From Trichomonas tenax (lineage: Eukaryota; Parabasalia; Trichomonadida; Trichomonadidae), in assembly GCA_023091735.1 (NCBI GenBank), contig JALKBU010001338.1, forward strand, positions 1 through 12,416: DNA of 12,416 nt, read 5' to 3'. The translations under genes and the position numbers were made by a program. The notes under the pieces are model-generated. The model had not been told where the DNA came from. It worked only from the letters and a program-made list of their open reading frames with translations, and searched no databases. Positions 1-8,431 of the stretch are shown here, one piece after another (the stretch's first letter is position 1; the number at the start of each line of letters is the position of its first letter).

Positions 1-2
1 CG

Positions 3-934
3 GAACAAATCGAGTTCAGAGATTTAGACAACGGAGAATCTGATTTCATTTCTGTCTCCGTCACTAACATTTCAAGGAAAACCCTCAAAGTCAAGTTCAT
101 CATCAACAACACAGCGTTTTCGATCGATCAGAATTCATATTTGTCGATCACACCAGGACTCACGATGCAGCGTGATGTCCACTATACAGCGTTTTCTCTT
201 TCTAAGGAAGAAGCAAAACTTTCTATCATTTCGAGTGACGAAAAGATCGAAATTCCTATCATTTCTTATCTTCCGATGCCACTATTCGATGTGAACACTA
301 AAATTCTTGACTTAGGCAATCTCTCACTTGATTCCAACAAACAAACAAATTTCACTTTGACTAATTTCGGCATAATCTCATCAAATTTCGAGCTGAGACC
401 TTTTAATGAATACGCATCTGTCACTCCTTCATACGGATTTCTCAATCCAAACGAAAAGATCGATGTTGGTATTTGTTTCAAACCTCCAAATCCAGATCTT
501 TACAAATTTCAAACCGACATCATCTGCAACGATTTCCCAGAGATTACGTCGATGATAAAAGTTCGTGCATTTGTCGTTGGTCAATCGATTTTGGTATTAG
601 AGAATGACAAAGAAACATCAAAAATCATGTTTGGTCACGTTTTCTGTGGTGACAAAAGAAAGAAAAAACATCACATTCAAGAACTTCGGACCTGGTCAGA
701 GAACAATTCAATCCTTTTTGCTCTGTTATTAATAATAACTCAGAATCATTTTTCTATCCCGAAGACATGATCAACAGAGTTACTGTGAGCTTTAGGGTAG
801 CTCAAAAATTACAGAGTCACGCAATTTTGCTTTATTTTAATAGAAATATCTATAATTCAATATATTTTATCCTTCTGCATGCACAGGAGGACAATAGAGA
901 ATGGAATATAGTTGTTTATAGTTATTTTCATTAG
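3..934 (+). pseudogene. 3' part of an ASH/MSP-domain (HYDIN/CFAP-like) axonemal protein gene, frame-broken
   Basis: The reading frame is already open at the left edge (codons from base 3), so the 5' part lies outside the window. It encodes consecutive immunoglobulin-like ASH/MSP modules: a strand pattern with LGNLSLDSNKQTNFTLTNFG, then LNPNEKIDVGICFKPPNPDLYKF, then a new module opening at MFGHVFCGDK. This is typical of HYDIN and related central-apparatus or ciliary-base proteins; which member cannot be said. Around base 663-668 (a run of six A) the matching sequence jumps to the next frame (NITFKNFGPGQRTIQ), and near 715-719 (five T) it jumps again (NNNSESFFYPEDMINRVTV), ending at TAG 932-934. 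The first frame alone stops at 768-770. Either this is a decaying, 3'-truncated copy, or two homopolymer sequencing errors interrupt a gene. Family call fairly sure; pseudogene status less so. Confidence 0.6.
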
Positions 935-2199
935 AAAATATTAAATAGAGTTTTGATACTTTTGATAGGCGATGAAAAATGCACAGTGTGTATGCATGAG
1001 TTCTACTTATGCTTATTAACCTATGTCGTCAATATCAGTATTAAAAACTTAATAAAAAAGACTAATTTTTCTATAATTAGACTATAAATCTAGATTATAA
1101 TATGTGCATGTATTAAAAATACAATTTGTAATTTTGACATTTTGACGCAATCACTTTACATTGTCAAATTATATATCACAAGCATTTTTGCTATTTACGC
1201 TGTTTCTGATAAGTTTCTCTGTGCAGGAAGGATGTACACGTATACAAAATAATATATATTGAATAGCATCAAAATTTAAGTGAATATTTTTAATATTTTC
1301 TCATTCACGTCCATATACATGTTGGATGCTCAACGCAGCATGCAAAAGCATGTACCCAAGTACATATGTTATGAAATAAGAGACTTGAAAAAATAATTTT
1401 TTATTTTTCTGAATTTGAGGCTTATGAAAGCGCACAAATTACACATTCTTATATGAGTAGTATAGTGTTTCTTTTAATCTGACATAGCATATGATTTTTT
1501 TTTGATGAATCTAATTATATGTTATAATTAGCTATTTATGATAAACAAATGCTCTACACACGCTATAATTTAGTGCTTCATGTCAAACAATCCCCAATCA
1601 CTCTTCTGAATATAAGATATTACATATTTTTCATAAAATATTATAATAAACCATCAAAAACTGTGTGCATGCAATAAGGTATCTTTGAATAGCACTTAGA
1701 CTTCTTAAACACACAATTTCATGGATTAAGCAATCACAATAATTCTAGCATCGGGAGAATGTACATTAGCACAAATGTTTACACAAAGGCAACAATATAC
1801 GACTTGATGCAAAGTATATACCAGTACTATAGTATACGAGTATAATAACTGATATGCTGCTTATGATCTTCTTGATGTGATGCACTCCAAATAACACATC
1901 GGTATTCAGTAACTTTTGAGATATTAATTTAGAGTGTATCTCGACAATGCAGTAATATATTTTTGTTGAATTCTTTCTATCTATTATACACACTATATAA
2001 TATTAATATATCTATTCAACAGTTTGATATCCCTCTTCAAATCTTGATTTGTCAAAATAATGCTTTGAAATTCATATCTTTTTTCAACATATGGAATTAA
2101 ACACATTGCTTACATATTAAACACATCAAATAGTATCTGACAATACTGATTGAATCGAAGAATAACGACATGAACCATTATGCAGAGATCAAATAATCT
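935..2199. other. AT-rich stretch without a recognisable gene
   Basis: No frame here has recognisable protein character. A 75-codon minus-strand frame (1766-1993) has no family signature, is rich in Ile/Leu/Tyr as expected from random AT-rich DNA, and was not accepted as a gene. The stretch has several TGCATG words (for example at 876-883, 1105-1110 and 1666-1673), but no tandem repeat, tRNA-like or rRNA-like sequence was seen. Confidence 0.6.
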
Positions 2200-2497
2200 T
2201 GAAAAATTGTGTTTGGAGGAATTTAAACCATTGATCATGTAAAGCACAACAAGTTAAAGCTATTTCCTTAATATTGCAAGTCGGAATCACAAAATATTTT
2301 TGGCAGTATTGTCAAATGACATAAATAGACTACAGTTAGAACTTGAACATCAAGATATTAGTAGCATCGAAGGCAAAATGATTTATATTAAGGGTAGGTA
2401 TCATCATCTTTCAAGTTTTGTTTGCCAATTTGGTTCGTTTGATTGTTTTGAAATTTTAAGTTCTAAAGGGGTCAATTTCACACTCGATGATTTCAAT
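2200..2497 (+). pseudogene. DUF3447/ankyrin-family pseudogene fragment, plus strand
   Basis: Translation in one frame gives NHKIFLAVLSNDINRLQLE and then LSSFVCQFGSFDCFEILSS. This is the arrangement of the trichomonad DUF3447 module, where a 'xxI..AIxxDDLxxF' helix is followed by a 'LLExxxxxGSxxCFKxLxxxG' repeat. The recognisable part runs from about 2258 to about 2485. Upstream in the same frame a weaker stretch (EKLCLEEFKPLIM) is separated by in-frame TAA codons at 2240 and 2255, and there is no ATG start for the good part. Similarity stops near 2485-2497, where the sequence becomes readable instead as the end of the opposite-strand fragment. Full-length members are several hundred residues, so this is a small remnant. 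Boundaries are approximate. Confidence 0.55.
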
Positions 2498-3426
2498 CTT
2501 CGCACCGAGAGATTCAAGATACTGAATAAGTGAAGTAATACCGAATATTGGACTGTAAACAAAGAGACGATCATAAACTGTGGACTCGCACAAAATGTAT
2601 ATAAAGCCTAAAGATTATGAGATGTATACAAATATCGTAGATTGGGATTTCAAGGTTATATACATCACGAAGATGGAGAAGATGCTCAATGTTGTGTGAG
2701 TGAACAGCTTCGAGCATTGTTAAGTAGTTAGGTGAAATGTGCAAAAGGCATTCGTTGATGATGTCTTGATTTCCACCGATGTAACTGAGGGTTAAGGCAA
2801 TCTTTGCTCAATTCAACATTGTTACTGCGAAAGAACTTAAAACATTTGACTGAACCACAACGACAGCACCATTCGATGACGCTGTGATCAAAGATATATT
2901 CGCGCATTGATGAATCTGCAGATTCGCAATTCGAGAATGTTCGAGTAAATGATTTACTCATTGTCTTGGAAAATGCATTGAAGAGTTTCAGATGATTGTA
3001 AAGATCCAAAAGTTCTTCTATGCTCTTGGTTTTATAATCTCTTTAAAACTCTGGTAAAAGAATTTCGAGGAAATTCATGTTGTACTCTTTAGAAAGAAAG
3101 CATTTCAAGATTAGTGAGAGGTGGCAGTTAGTAGGACGAACTTCGTATCGTGAAATGAGGAACTTGAGAAGAGCCCACAAATTAGGCAGAAGATAAGGTT
3201 AAAAATAGAAGAGATATCCAGTTGGTGAGTTTCGACGAATTAAACAACTTCTTTTCGAAGATCGCACGTTTCAAGTGTTTTGCGACGCACAAAAAGACCA
3301 AAGAAATCGATGTAGTCCTGATAACGATCACGCAAAAGTTCAAACATTTCAACGTTCAAATGACCATAAGACATCGATGTCTTTCAAGAAATGTTTTTGA
3401 TACGGTTTTGAGAGCTTCGAGAACAT
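2455..3426 (-). pseudogene. DUF3447/ankyrin-repeat protein pseudogene, minus strand
   Basis: Read leftwards from a possible ATG at 3426-3424, conceptual pieces in successive frames follow the order of the family: LRDRYQDYIDFFGLFV (about 3356-3240), LKFLISRYEVRPTNCHLSL (about 3168-3046), SIEELLDLYNHLKLF and then VIEWCCRCGSVKCFKFF (3042-2790), LSYIGGNQDIINECL (from 2789), and SPIFGITSLIQYLESLGAKI (2572-about 2490). The last piece is the usual entry into the ankyrin repeats, which are then missing. The reading is interrupted by in-frame stops at 3242-3240 and 3045-3043 and by frame changes near 3350, 3175, 2790 and 2600, so it cannot make the protein. The family is expanded in trichomonads and its function is unknown. 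Somewhat richer in G+C than the DNA around it, consistent with old coding sequence. Confidence 0.75.
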
Positions 3427-4076
3427 ATTAAGGCAAAGTAAAATAGTTACATGTTACAAGTTCATAGCGATTTTTGATTGGTTTGATGAAAATTCAATGG
3501 ATTAAATGAATTATCAAGATTAAGATATTGTAATCATCATTAATGAGATAAGTAATGTGGAAAATTAGTGATGATGCTCTCTTTAGGATACAAATTATTA
3601 CATATTCTTTGGAATATCATCAAATTGAAATAAGATGAATAATTCATCTGTTGTACTCTAGTTGCATAAACGGCAAATGAATTCTAAGCAGTAACATGAA
3701 ATAAATAGTTGATTTCAGATTATGAAAGTTTTCAATTAAACAGCAATTCTTTGATAAAATATTGATAAAAATGTAGAAAGCATATGGAGATGTATTCAAG
3801 CAATTTTAACGTTTTTTGGATGATGATTTTTTTAATAGCCTGCAATTTCAAAATGTTCGGCCGAATTTTTAATTTGTATCATTGGTAAGTCTTAGGGTTT
3901 GAGATTTGAAATCAAATTTCGTATAATGTAAATATAGTAAAGAAAATATTCCGAATAATACCAGTGGTAATGAAGTGGGGTATTAAATACGAATACATAT
4001 TAATAGCCGAAGGTATCAAAGAATCGTTTTACACAATTTTGGTGCGAGAATCAAAACTCTCCATTTAAGACATAAC
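3427..4076. other. AT-rich stretch without a recognisable gene
   Basis: No convincing reading frame on either strand. The only structures noticed are short palindromes, TTCGGCCGAA at 3856-3865 and ATTTGA-aa-TCAAAT at 3904-3917. A TTACATGTT sequence at about 3447-3455, some 20-30 bases upstream of the possible start of the minus-strand ankyrin pseudogene, resembles the boxes found in front of other genes here. Confidence 0.6.
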
Positions 4077-4164
4077 TGACGTGTAAATATTTACAATTGT
4101 ATTTGTCGTGTAAATTAATATTTGTCATGTAAACCGAAGTCAATGACATAACTGACATGTAAAT
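4077..4164 (+). promoter_or_regulatory. Cluster of four TGWCRTGTAAAY boxes upstream of the 4192 gene
   Basis: Four near-identical 12-mers occur in the same orientation at 4077-4088 (TGACGTGTAAAT), 4104-4115 (TGTCGTGTAAAT), 4123-4134 (TGTCATGTAAAC) and 4153-4164 (TGACATGTAAAT). The first and last sit in a longer repeat beginning GACATAACTGAC (4069-4080 and 4145-4156). The cluster ends 27 bases before the ATG at 4192. The same box recurs upstream of the glucosidase II beta-like and Mcm10 genes, so a promoter role is the natural inference; no named factor is claimed. I did not see a good Inr (TCAYT) between the cluster and the start codon. Confidence 0.5.
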
Positions 4165-4191
4165 TAATGTAAAGATTTGAGCAAAAGAAAA

Positions 4192-5274
4192 ATGCATCAT
4201 TCACAGCGAGATAACGCAAAAGGGTGGCCAAATACTGCAGCAAGAATTCCAGCAGTTCCAAGCAGGTCTCAGCGTACAAGTCAATATATGTCTCCTGTTA
4301 GTCAAAAGCAGCAAAATTTATCTAAACAAACATTTCTTAATGCGCCAGCTGTTGAACGCAAGAGTTTGAGTCCATCTATATCACAGTTCCAATACTCAAT
4401 TTTGAACCTAAAGCAGAGAAATCAATCGGCTATCTTCCAAAATCATCGAAATTCTGCTCCACTCAACACTCTCCAAACCAAGTCCATAAATGCCAATCAA
4501 AACTCGAACAAAAACTACGAACGGACTGATATTTTCACATTAATCGAAAAAGCGAAACAAATTCTTTCTGAAGCATCAGGCAACATACAAGATGATGTCG
4601 AAACTTCCAGTGTTCAATCAATTTTGCCAATTTCAAAGACATCAAAAACGCGTGAGAATAAAAATGCAGCACAATCAAAGGAAAACCAGAAGCAAAGCAT
4701 CTCAATAAAACTCAGTGACTCTGATTTTGAGGATGATGAATACGAATCAACAGATTACGAATCAAATTACGAAAATGAAAGCAAAGCATCTTTCACACCA
4801 GTTCAAACTGCTCCAATGCCGAAGGTCAATAGAAAGCCAATCAACAGCTATCAAAAGCCGATAATGAAGTCAAGATCTTTTAATCCAAGTGATGATGATG
4901 AAATGCCATCAGAAGCTGCATCATATGCTATGACTGATTATTCCACTCAAAATACACAAAATTATAATGATTATGAATCATATTATTCACAAATCACAAG
5001 TAACTACACAGAAAGTGTTTATTCTACAGCTGCAGATACGGTTTATTCTGAAACAGCAAGTCAATTTACAGGAACAGATTATAATGATATTTCGAATACT
5101 GAAGGATTATATGCTAACGAAGAATCAGCTTATTATGACGCATCTTATTCTGAGAATCGCTCATATACTGAGTATTCCAGAGCTAATGATGCAAATTCAT
5201 ATTATTCGCGACAATATACTCAAAACTACTATTCAGAAGGCGAATATAATTACTACAGTGATGATGACATTTAA
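4192..5274 (+). CDS. Low-complexity protein with Tyr/Ser/Asn-rich acidic C-terminal tail, unknown function
   Basis: 360 residues starting at the first ATG (4192); the frame is open slightly further 5' but has no earlier ATG. No known domain is recognised. Residues 1-110 are basic and rich in Gln/Ser/Asn. Residues 113-129 (DIFTLIEKAKQILSEAS) could form one amphipathic helix, the only ordered-looking segment. Residues 176-198 are an acidic patch (SDSDFEDDEYESTDYESNYE) rich in casein-kinase-2-like sites. From about 245 to the end the chain is a Tyr-rich tail, with some 24 tyrosines among 116 residues, often as YS, YY or NY, closing on YYSDDDI. Such composition suggests a disordered, possibly phosphorylated or condensate-forming protein; this is inference only. 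It converges with the 5517-6713 gene, which is also largely disordered, 242 bases away. The upstream box cluster suggests active transcription. Confidence 0.8.
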   Translation: MHHSQRDNAKGWPNTAARIPAVPSRSQRTSQYMSPVSQKQQNLSKQTFLNAPAVERKSLSPSISQFQYSILNLKQRNQSAIFQNHRNSAPLNTLQTKSINANQNSNKNYERTDIFTLIEKAKQILSEASGNIQDDVETSSVQSILPISKTSKTRENKNAAQSKENQKQSISIKLSDSDFEDDEYESTDYESNYENESKASFTPVQTAPMPKVNRKPINSYQKPIMKSRSFNPSDDDEMPSEAASYAMTDYSTQNTQNYNDYESYYSQITSNYTESVYSTAADTVYSETASQFTGTDYNDISNTEGLYANEESAYYDASYSENRSYTEYSRANDANSYYSRQYTQNYYSEGEYNYYSDDDI

Positions 5275-5516
5275 CAAAACTTTATGAGTTTGTTCATTTC
5301 ATTATTCATTTATTAATTGTTTATTTCATCTTCTAAATGTTTTATATTATACTTTAAATCCTTAATGCAATTTTAGTTTTTCAATTACAAATCTTTATAA
5401 TTTATAATTGCATTTAGTAAAAAATCATCATTTCAAAAAATGAGAAAGAAAGATTAAATACTAAAACAATAAAAACGAATTCTTGTTTTATAAAACATAC
5501 ATATGGTTATAGAACA
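5275..5516. other. Convergent intergenic region (shared 3' ends)
   Basis: AT-rich spacer between two genes that end towards each other. It must hold both 3' UTRs. Several TAAA tetramers, the type reported as poly(A) signal in Trichomonas vaginalis, are present on both strands, but at this base composition they are not informative. Confidence 0.4.
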
Positions 5517-6713
5517 TTATTCAGAAATAATTCTGGATTTTCCGGGGAAAACGAGCCAAATTCCCATTGCTTCAGGTGTAAGTTCCTCTGCTTCATCTTC
5601 CTTTGAATGCGTTGGGCTATAGTGTGGAATTATTGATGAAATTTGTCCAGGCGCTAAATCACTTTCTCCGGTGATGAAATCAATGACTTCTGCACCTGAA
5701 TTCGTAACTTGCGAATAAGAATCTCCAGCTCTCATCAAGTCTGTGTTGTATGTTTCGACAGCAGAAGAGTTCAAGAGCTTGATGGAGTTCCTGGATTCAA
5801 CATCTGACTGTGTTCTTTCGTGCAGTGATGCTCCTGGATTCACCATCAAACTGTTTTGCGAATCCATCCGTATCATCGAAGAAATGTCAACAACGGTGGA
5901 AGAACTTTGTGCAACACTTCTCGGCCTCACTTGGCTCGACAATGAATACCTTGACTCTGTCTCGCTGTAGTTATTTCCGCCCCTTTCCTTGCGAAGATCG
6001 TTTTCTGTGACGAAAAATCCATCAGGAACTTCAAGCAAATCCTTTGAGCCAATGTCACTCTTTCTGACAACTGCATATGTCTTCTTTAGTGTGATGACTG
6101 GCCGCTCAGATTCTGTTGTGTAATTCGAGAATTGTGAGATATGAGAATGTTCATTTTGCATGCTCTCTGAGAAATTGTTGTATATTACTGATGAAGCTTC
6201 TGTGTTTCTTCTGCTCCTAACAACAGAAGTTCTCGAAGATTTAACGATCTGTGGTTTAGAGACTTCCTCGAGAGAAACAAGTTCACTGTCCTCGCTCTGA
6301 ACAAGTGTTGTTGATCTTTTGCTCTTTCTAGCGCTGGATGGCGAAGGAGAGTAAAGAGATTTGTTTTCGTTTGATTTCATCTTCGCTGGCGAACAAATTC
6401 TTGATTTTGACGTCAAGCATTCGACAGAAGTGTGGAAATAAATCTTCGGAGGCGATTGTGTCGATTTATCTGAATATTGTGCTGCAGATTGATTATTCTG
6501 CTTAGAATTAAGATTTTTCGGTGTTATTGGCGATTGCGTCAAGTTTGGTGCATCAGCAATAGTTTTTGGTGTTTCCGTTTGTTTGCTTTTTGGCGTTTTA
6601 GTTCTATTTTTCGAATTTGTCGATGTATTTGCGATAACACTCGCGGCGGGAGACTTTTCTGTTCTTTTTTTGCTGTTTCGCGATGATACTCTTTGACTAC
6701 GTCCGCTTTTCAT
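5517..6713 (-). CDS. Ser/Thr-rich, SP/TP-motif disordered protein, unknown function
   Basis: 398 residues from the ATG at 6713-6711. The frame is open further 5' with other ATGs (up to 6857), but that extension reads as AT-rich non-coding DNA, and an Inr-like TTTTCATCA lies immediately before the 6713 start, so the shorter form is preferred. The first 135 residues are basic and carry repeated proline-directed sites (S21P, T40P, T48P, S61P, T64P, S87P, S108P, S122P, S124P), the pattern of CDK/MAPK-regulated chromatin- or microtubule-associated proteins. Residues 205-245 (RPVITLKKTYAVVRKSD, then a VPDGFFV stretch) and the extreme C-terminus (EAMGIWLVFPGKSRIISE) look more ordered and may be the conserved contact segments. 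No catalytic or known domain is recognised. The tail region around 370-378 is acidic. Role unknown. Confidence 0.8.
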   Translation of the reverse strand: MKSGRSQRVSSRNSKKRTEKSPAASVIANTSTNSKNRTKTPKSKQTETPKTIADAPNLTQSPITPKNLNSKQNNQSAAQYSDKSTQSPPKIYFHTSVECLTSKSRICSPAKMKSNENKSLYSPSPSSARKSKRSTTLVQSEDSELVSLEEVSKPQIVKSSRTSVVRSRRNTEASSVIYNNFSESMQNEHSHISQFSNYTTESERPVITLKKTYAVVRKSDIGSKDLLEVPDGFFVTENDLRKERGGNNYSETESRYSLSSQVRPRSVAQSSSTVVDISSMIRMDSQNSLMVNPGASLHERTQSDVESRNSIKLLNSSAVETYNTDLMRAGDSYSQVTNSGAEVIDFITGESDLAPGQISSIIPHYSPTHSKEDEAEELTPEAMGIWLVFPGKSRIISE

Positions 6714-6722
6714 TGATGAAAA
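6714..6722 (-). promoter_or_regulatory. Inr-like element before the 6713 start
   Basis: On the minus strand the bases directly before the ATG read TTTTCATCA. TCA followed by a pyrimidine resembles the trichomonad initiator (TCA+1YWW), which usually sits within about 20 bases of the start codon. It supports the 6713 start over the upstream ATGs. The fit is partial (position +3 is C rather than T/A). Confidence 0.35.
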
Positions 6723-7197
6723 TGGAAACAAAAAAAACATTTTTTCAGGTGAATAATAAGGTTCTCTTATACATCTCATTCTATGAATGATAATGGAGCC
6801 TGTAATTGGAAATATATTATATTTATATGTATTAGAAGTGATATTTTTAATATACATGATATTGCGTAAAAATAAATTTTATCTCAAAATATATTTCTTT
6901 ATAAGGCAATTTAGATACTAAATTTGTTGAATATACAAACATTTCACTTATATGATAATAATTAAATATGGATGTAAAACTAAATATTTGTTGAATTTTC
7001 TAAATTTAACTTGTTCAAGAAATTGACCAAATACATCTCTAGCACTGATATGCTATTTTCCAACTTCTGAAGTCTTGAAATAGTGTCAAATTCAATTCAA
7101 ATAATATTTTGCAAAATCACCTTATATCAGATAAATAACATTATACATGTGGAAGAGAGTTTGAATTCTTTCATTTCCAAATGTTAAGAGATATAAA
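6723..7197. other. AT-rich intergenic region between two minus-strand genes
   Basis: About 480 bases between the end of the glucosidase II beta-like gene and the start of the SP/TP protein gene. The open frames crossing it are extensions or shadows of the neighbours. Nothing else is recognised; it should contain the 3' end of one transcript and the promoter of the other. Confidence 0.5.
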
Positions 7198-8277
7198 TCA
7201 TGATATTGAACCATAATCTCTAATATATTGAAGATATGCTTCTTCAGAGTACTCTTCTTGACATAGTATTGGGGTTCCAAACTCAGCAACTGATATATTT
7301 TCGTTAATATTAAATATTGAAAAACCACGAACTTCATGGTAACAATACGGTTTCAATATCATTGTTTCATTTCTGTAGGATTTGTAGTATAATTTATCTT
7401 TGAGAAGCATAAGATTATATGATTTTGATTGATTTTGCGAAGTTAAAGTTAAATTTTGAATTCCTGAAATGATTATTGATGATTCAAGACCAGGAAAAGC
7501 TATTGAAAGGTTATTTGTTGCATAATAAAGCCACAAGTCGTTAGATTTAAGAAATTTTTCAATAATATACGTTAGATTTAGATAAAGGAAACCAGTATCA
7601 GAAAATTTATGTTCTTGAACTCGTGATTCTTCTTCGAGTTTGTCAACATCCATAAGAATTGATGCTGTTTCGATTAAATATGAATAATTCTTTGCTTTAT
7701 AGGCTTGAACTAAAGATTTCTTTACCATATTTCTTTTTATGTTTAACTTTTCAGTTTGCCACTTCAATATTTTAGACAAATTTCTTTGAAAGATTGCTTC
7801 TGTGCAATATAAATTGTATTGATCCTCAAGGTATTCTGTAATATTGTGTATTCCTATTCTATTTGCTGCTGTGCTAATTAATTTATCAGATATCTGCGTA
7901 ATATTTGAAGATATTGATGTGAATTTGTTCTGTGTAAATAATTGATCCATTCTGAGCAATTTTTTGTACTTTAAATAGTATTTGTAGAACTCTTCAATGA
8001 CGCTTCTTATTTGTTTAACTATTTCTATTGCATTTTCGAATTTTGTTTTCGTTTCATTTGAATAATATGAAGCATTAAACGGACAAGTGTTTTTGCAGAC
8101 TATAATTGGATTGATAAATTCATCAGATCCATCACAACAATCACAAATCGAATCATTAAATTTTGATAATGGAATTTTTTGCTTGCTATGAATACATTGG
8201 AATTCTTGAGTTTCATTATTCACGTACAAATATGATTCATTCGTTGCAAAGCTAAAGAAACTAAAAAAACATAACAT
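7198..8277 (-). CDS. Glucosidase II beta-subunit-like ER protein (PRKCSH family), short form
   Basis: 359 residues, ATG at 8277-8275, with an Inr-like TCATTTT just upstream. Residues 1-11 (MLCFFSFFSFA) are a plausible short signal peptide. Residues 26-66 form a cysteine-rich LDL-receptor-class-A-like module (C28, C45, C47, C48, C61, C65) with the calcium-site motif CDCCDGSDE, closely resembling the second N-terminal repeat of glucosidase II beta; the usual first repeat is absent. Residues 67-280 are helical, Lys/Asn/Tyr-rich with many N-glycosylation sequons, as in the family's central region. Residues 290-340 (YRNETMILKPYC, then EFGTPILC) align with the end of a mannose-6-phosphate-receptor homology domain. 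In other eukaryotes this subunit retains the catalytic alpha subunit in the ER and helps trim glucose from N-glycans. No HDEL-like tail is seen (it ends YGSIS). Much shorter than the roughly 530-residue human protein. N-terminal call strong, MRH call weaker. Confidence 0.78.
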   Translation of the reverse strand: MLCFFSFFSFATNESYLYVNNETQEFQCIHSKQKIPLSKFNDSICDCCDGSDEFINPIIVCKNTCPFNASYYSNETKTKFENAIEIVKQIRSVIEEFYKYYLKYKKLLRMDQLFTQNKFTSISSNITQISDKLISTAANRIGIHNITEYLEDQYNLYCTEAIFQRNLSKILKWQTEKLNIKRNMVKKSLVQAYKAKNYSYLIETASILMDVDKLEEESRVQEHKFSDTGFLYLNLTYIIEKFLKSNDLWLYYATNNLSIAFPGLESSIIISGIQNLTLTSQNQSKSYNLMLLKDKLYYKSYRNETMILKPYCYHEVRGFSIFNINENISVAEFGTPILCQEEYSEEAYLQYIRDYGSIS

Positions 8278-8278
8278 T

Positions 8279-8322
8279 AAAATGAAATTTACATGTTATT
8301 ATATCGTGTTTACATGACAAAT
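8279..8322 (-). promoter_or_regulatory. Inr plus two CATGTAAA boxes before the glucosidase II beta-like gene
   Basis: On the minus strand the order towards the ATG is ATTTGTCATGTAAAC (8322-8308), AACATGTAAATTT (8297-8285), TCATTTT (8285-8279), then ATG at 8277. TCATTTT fits the trichomonad Inr well and lies at the expected distance. The distal box is identical over 15 bases to 4120-4134, and the proximal one shares ACATGTAAATT with 4155-4165, both in front of an unrelated gene. This makes it the clearest promoter in the window. Confidence 0.55.
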
Positions 8323-8431
8323 GATTAATTTCAATAATTAATTGCTTTTTTAAAATTAACATAATATGTGGGTATTAAATCTATGATAAAAATTATGGCT
8401 TGATTTTTATAAATTTGAAATATAAATTGCT

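Noticed and set aside
1766..1993. 75-codon open frame on the minus strand
   Set aside because: Ile/Leu/Tyr-rich composition expected from AT-rich DNA, no motif, no promoter-like sequence; chance frame.
3222..3431. 69-codon plus-strand frame
   Set aside because: It is antisense to the ankyrin pseudogene, whose minus-strand translation carries the family pattern.
4967..5287. 106-codon plus-strand frame inside the Tyr-rich gene
   Set aside because: Shadow in another frame of the 4192-5274 gene; Ile/Met/Gln-rich translation caused by the repeated Tyr/Ser/Asn codons.
5743..6010. Two plus-strand frames across the SP/TP protein gene
   Set aside because: Antisense shadows of the 398-residue minus-strand gene, without their own motif.
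6714..6857. N-terminal extension of the SP/TP protein to an ATG at 6857
   Set aside because: The extension reads as AT-rich non-coding sequence (Ile/Tyr/Phe-rich) and the Inr-like element lies right before the 6713 start.
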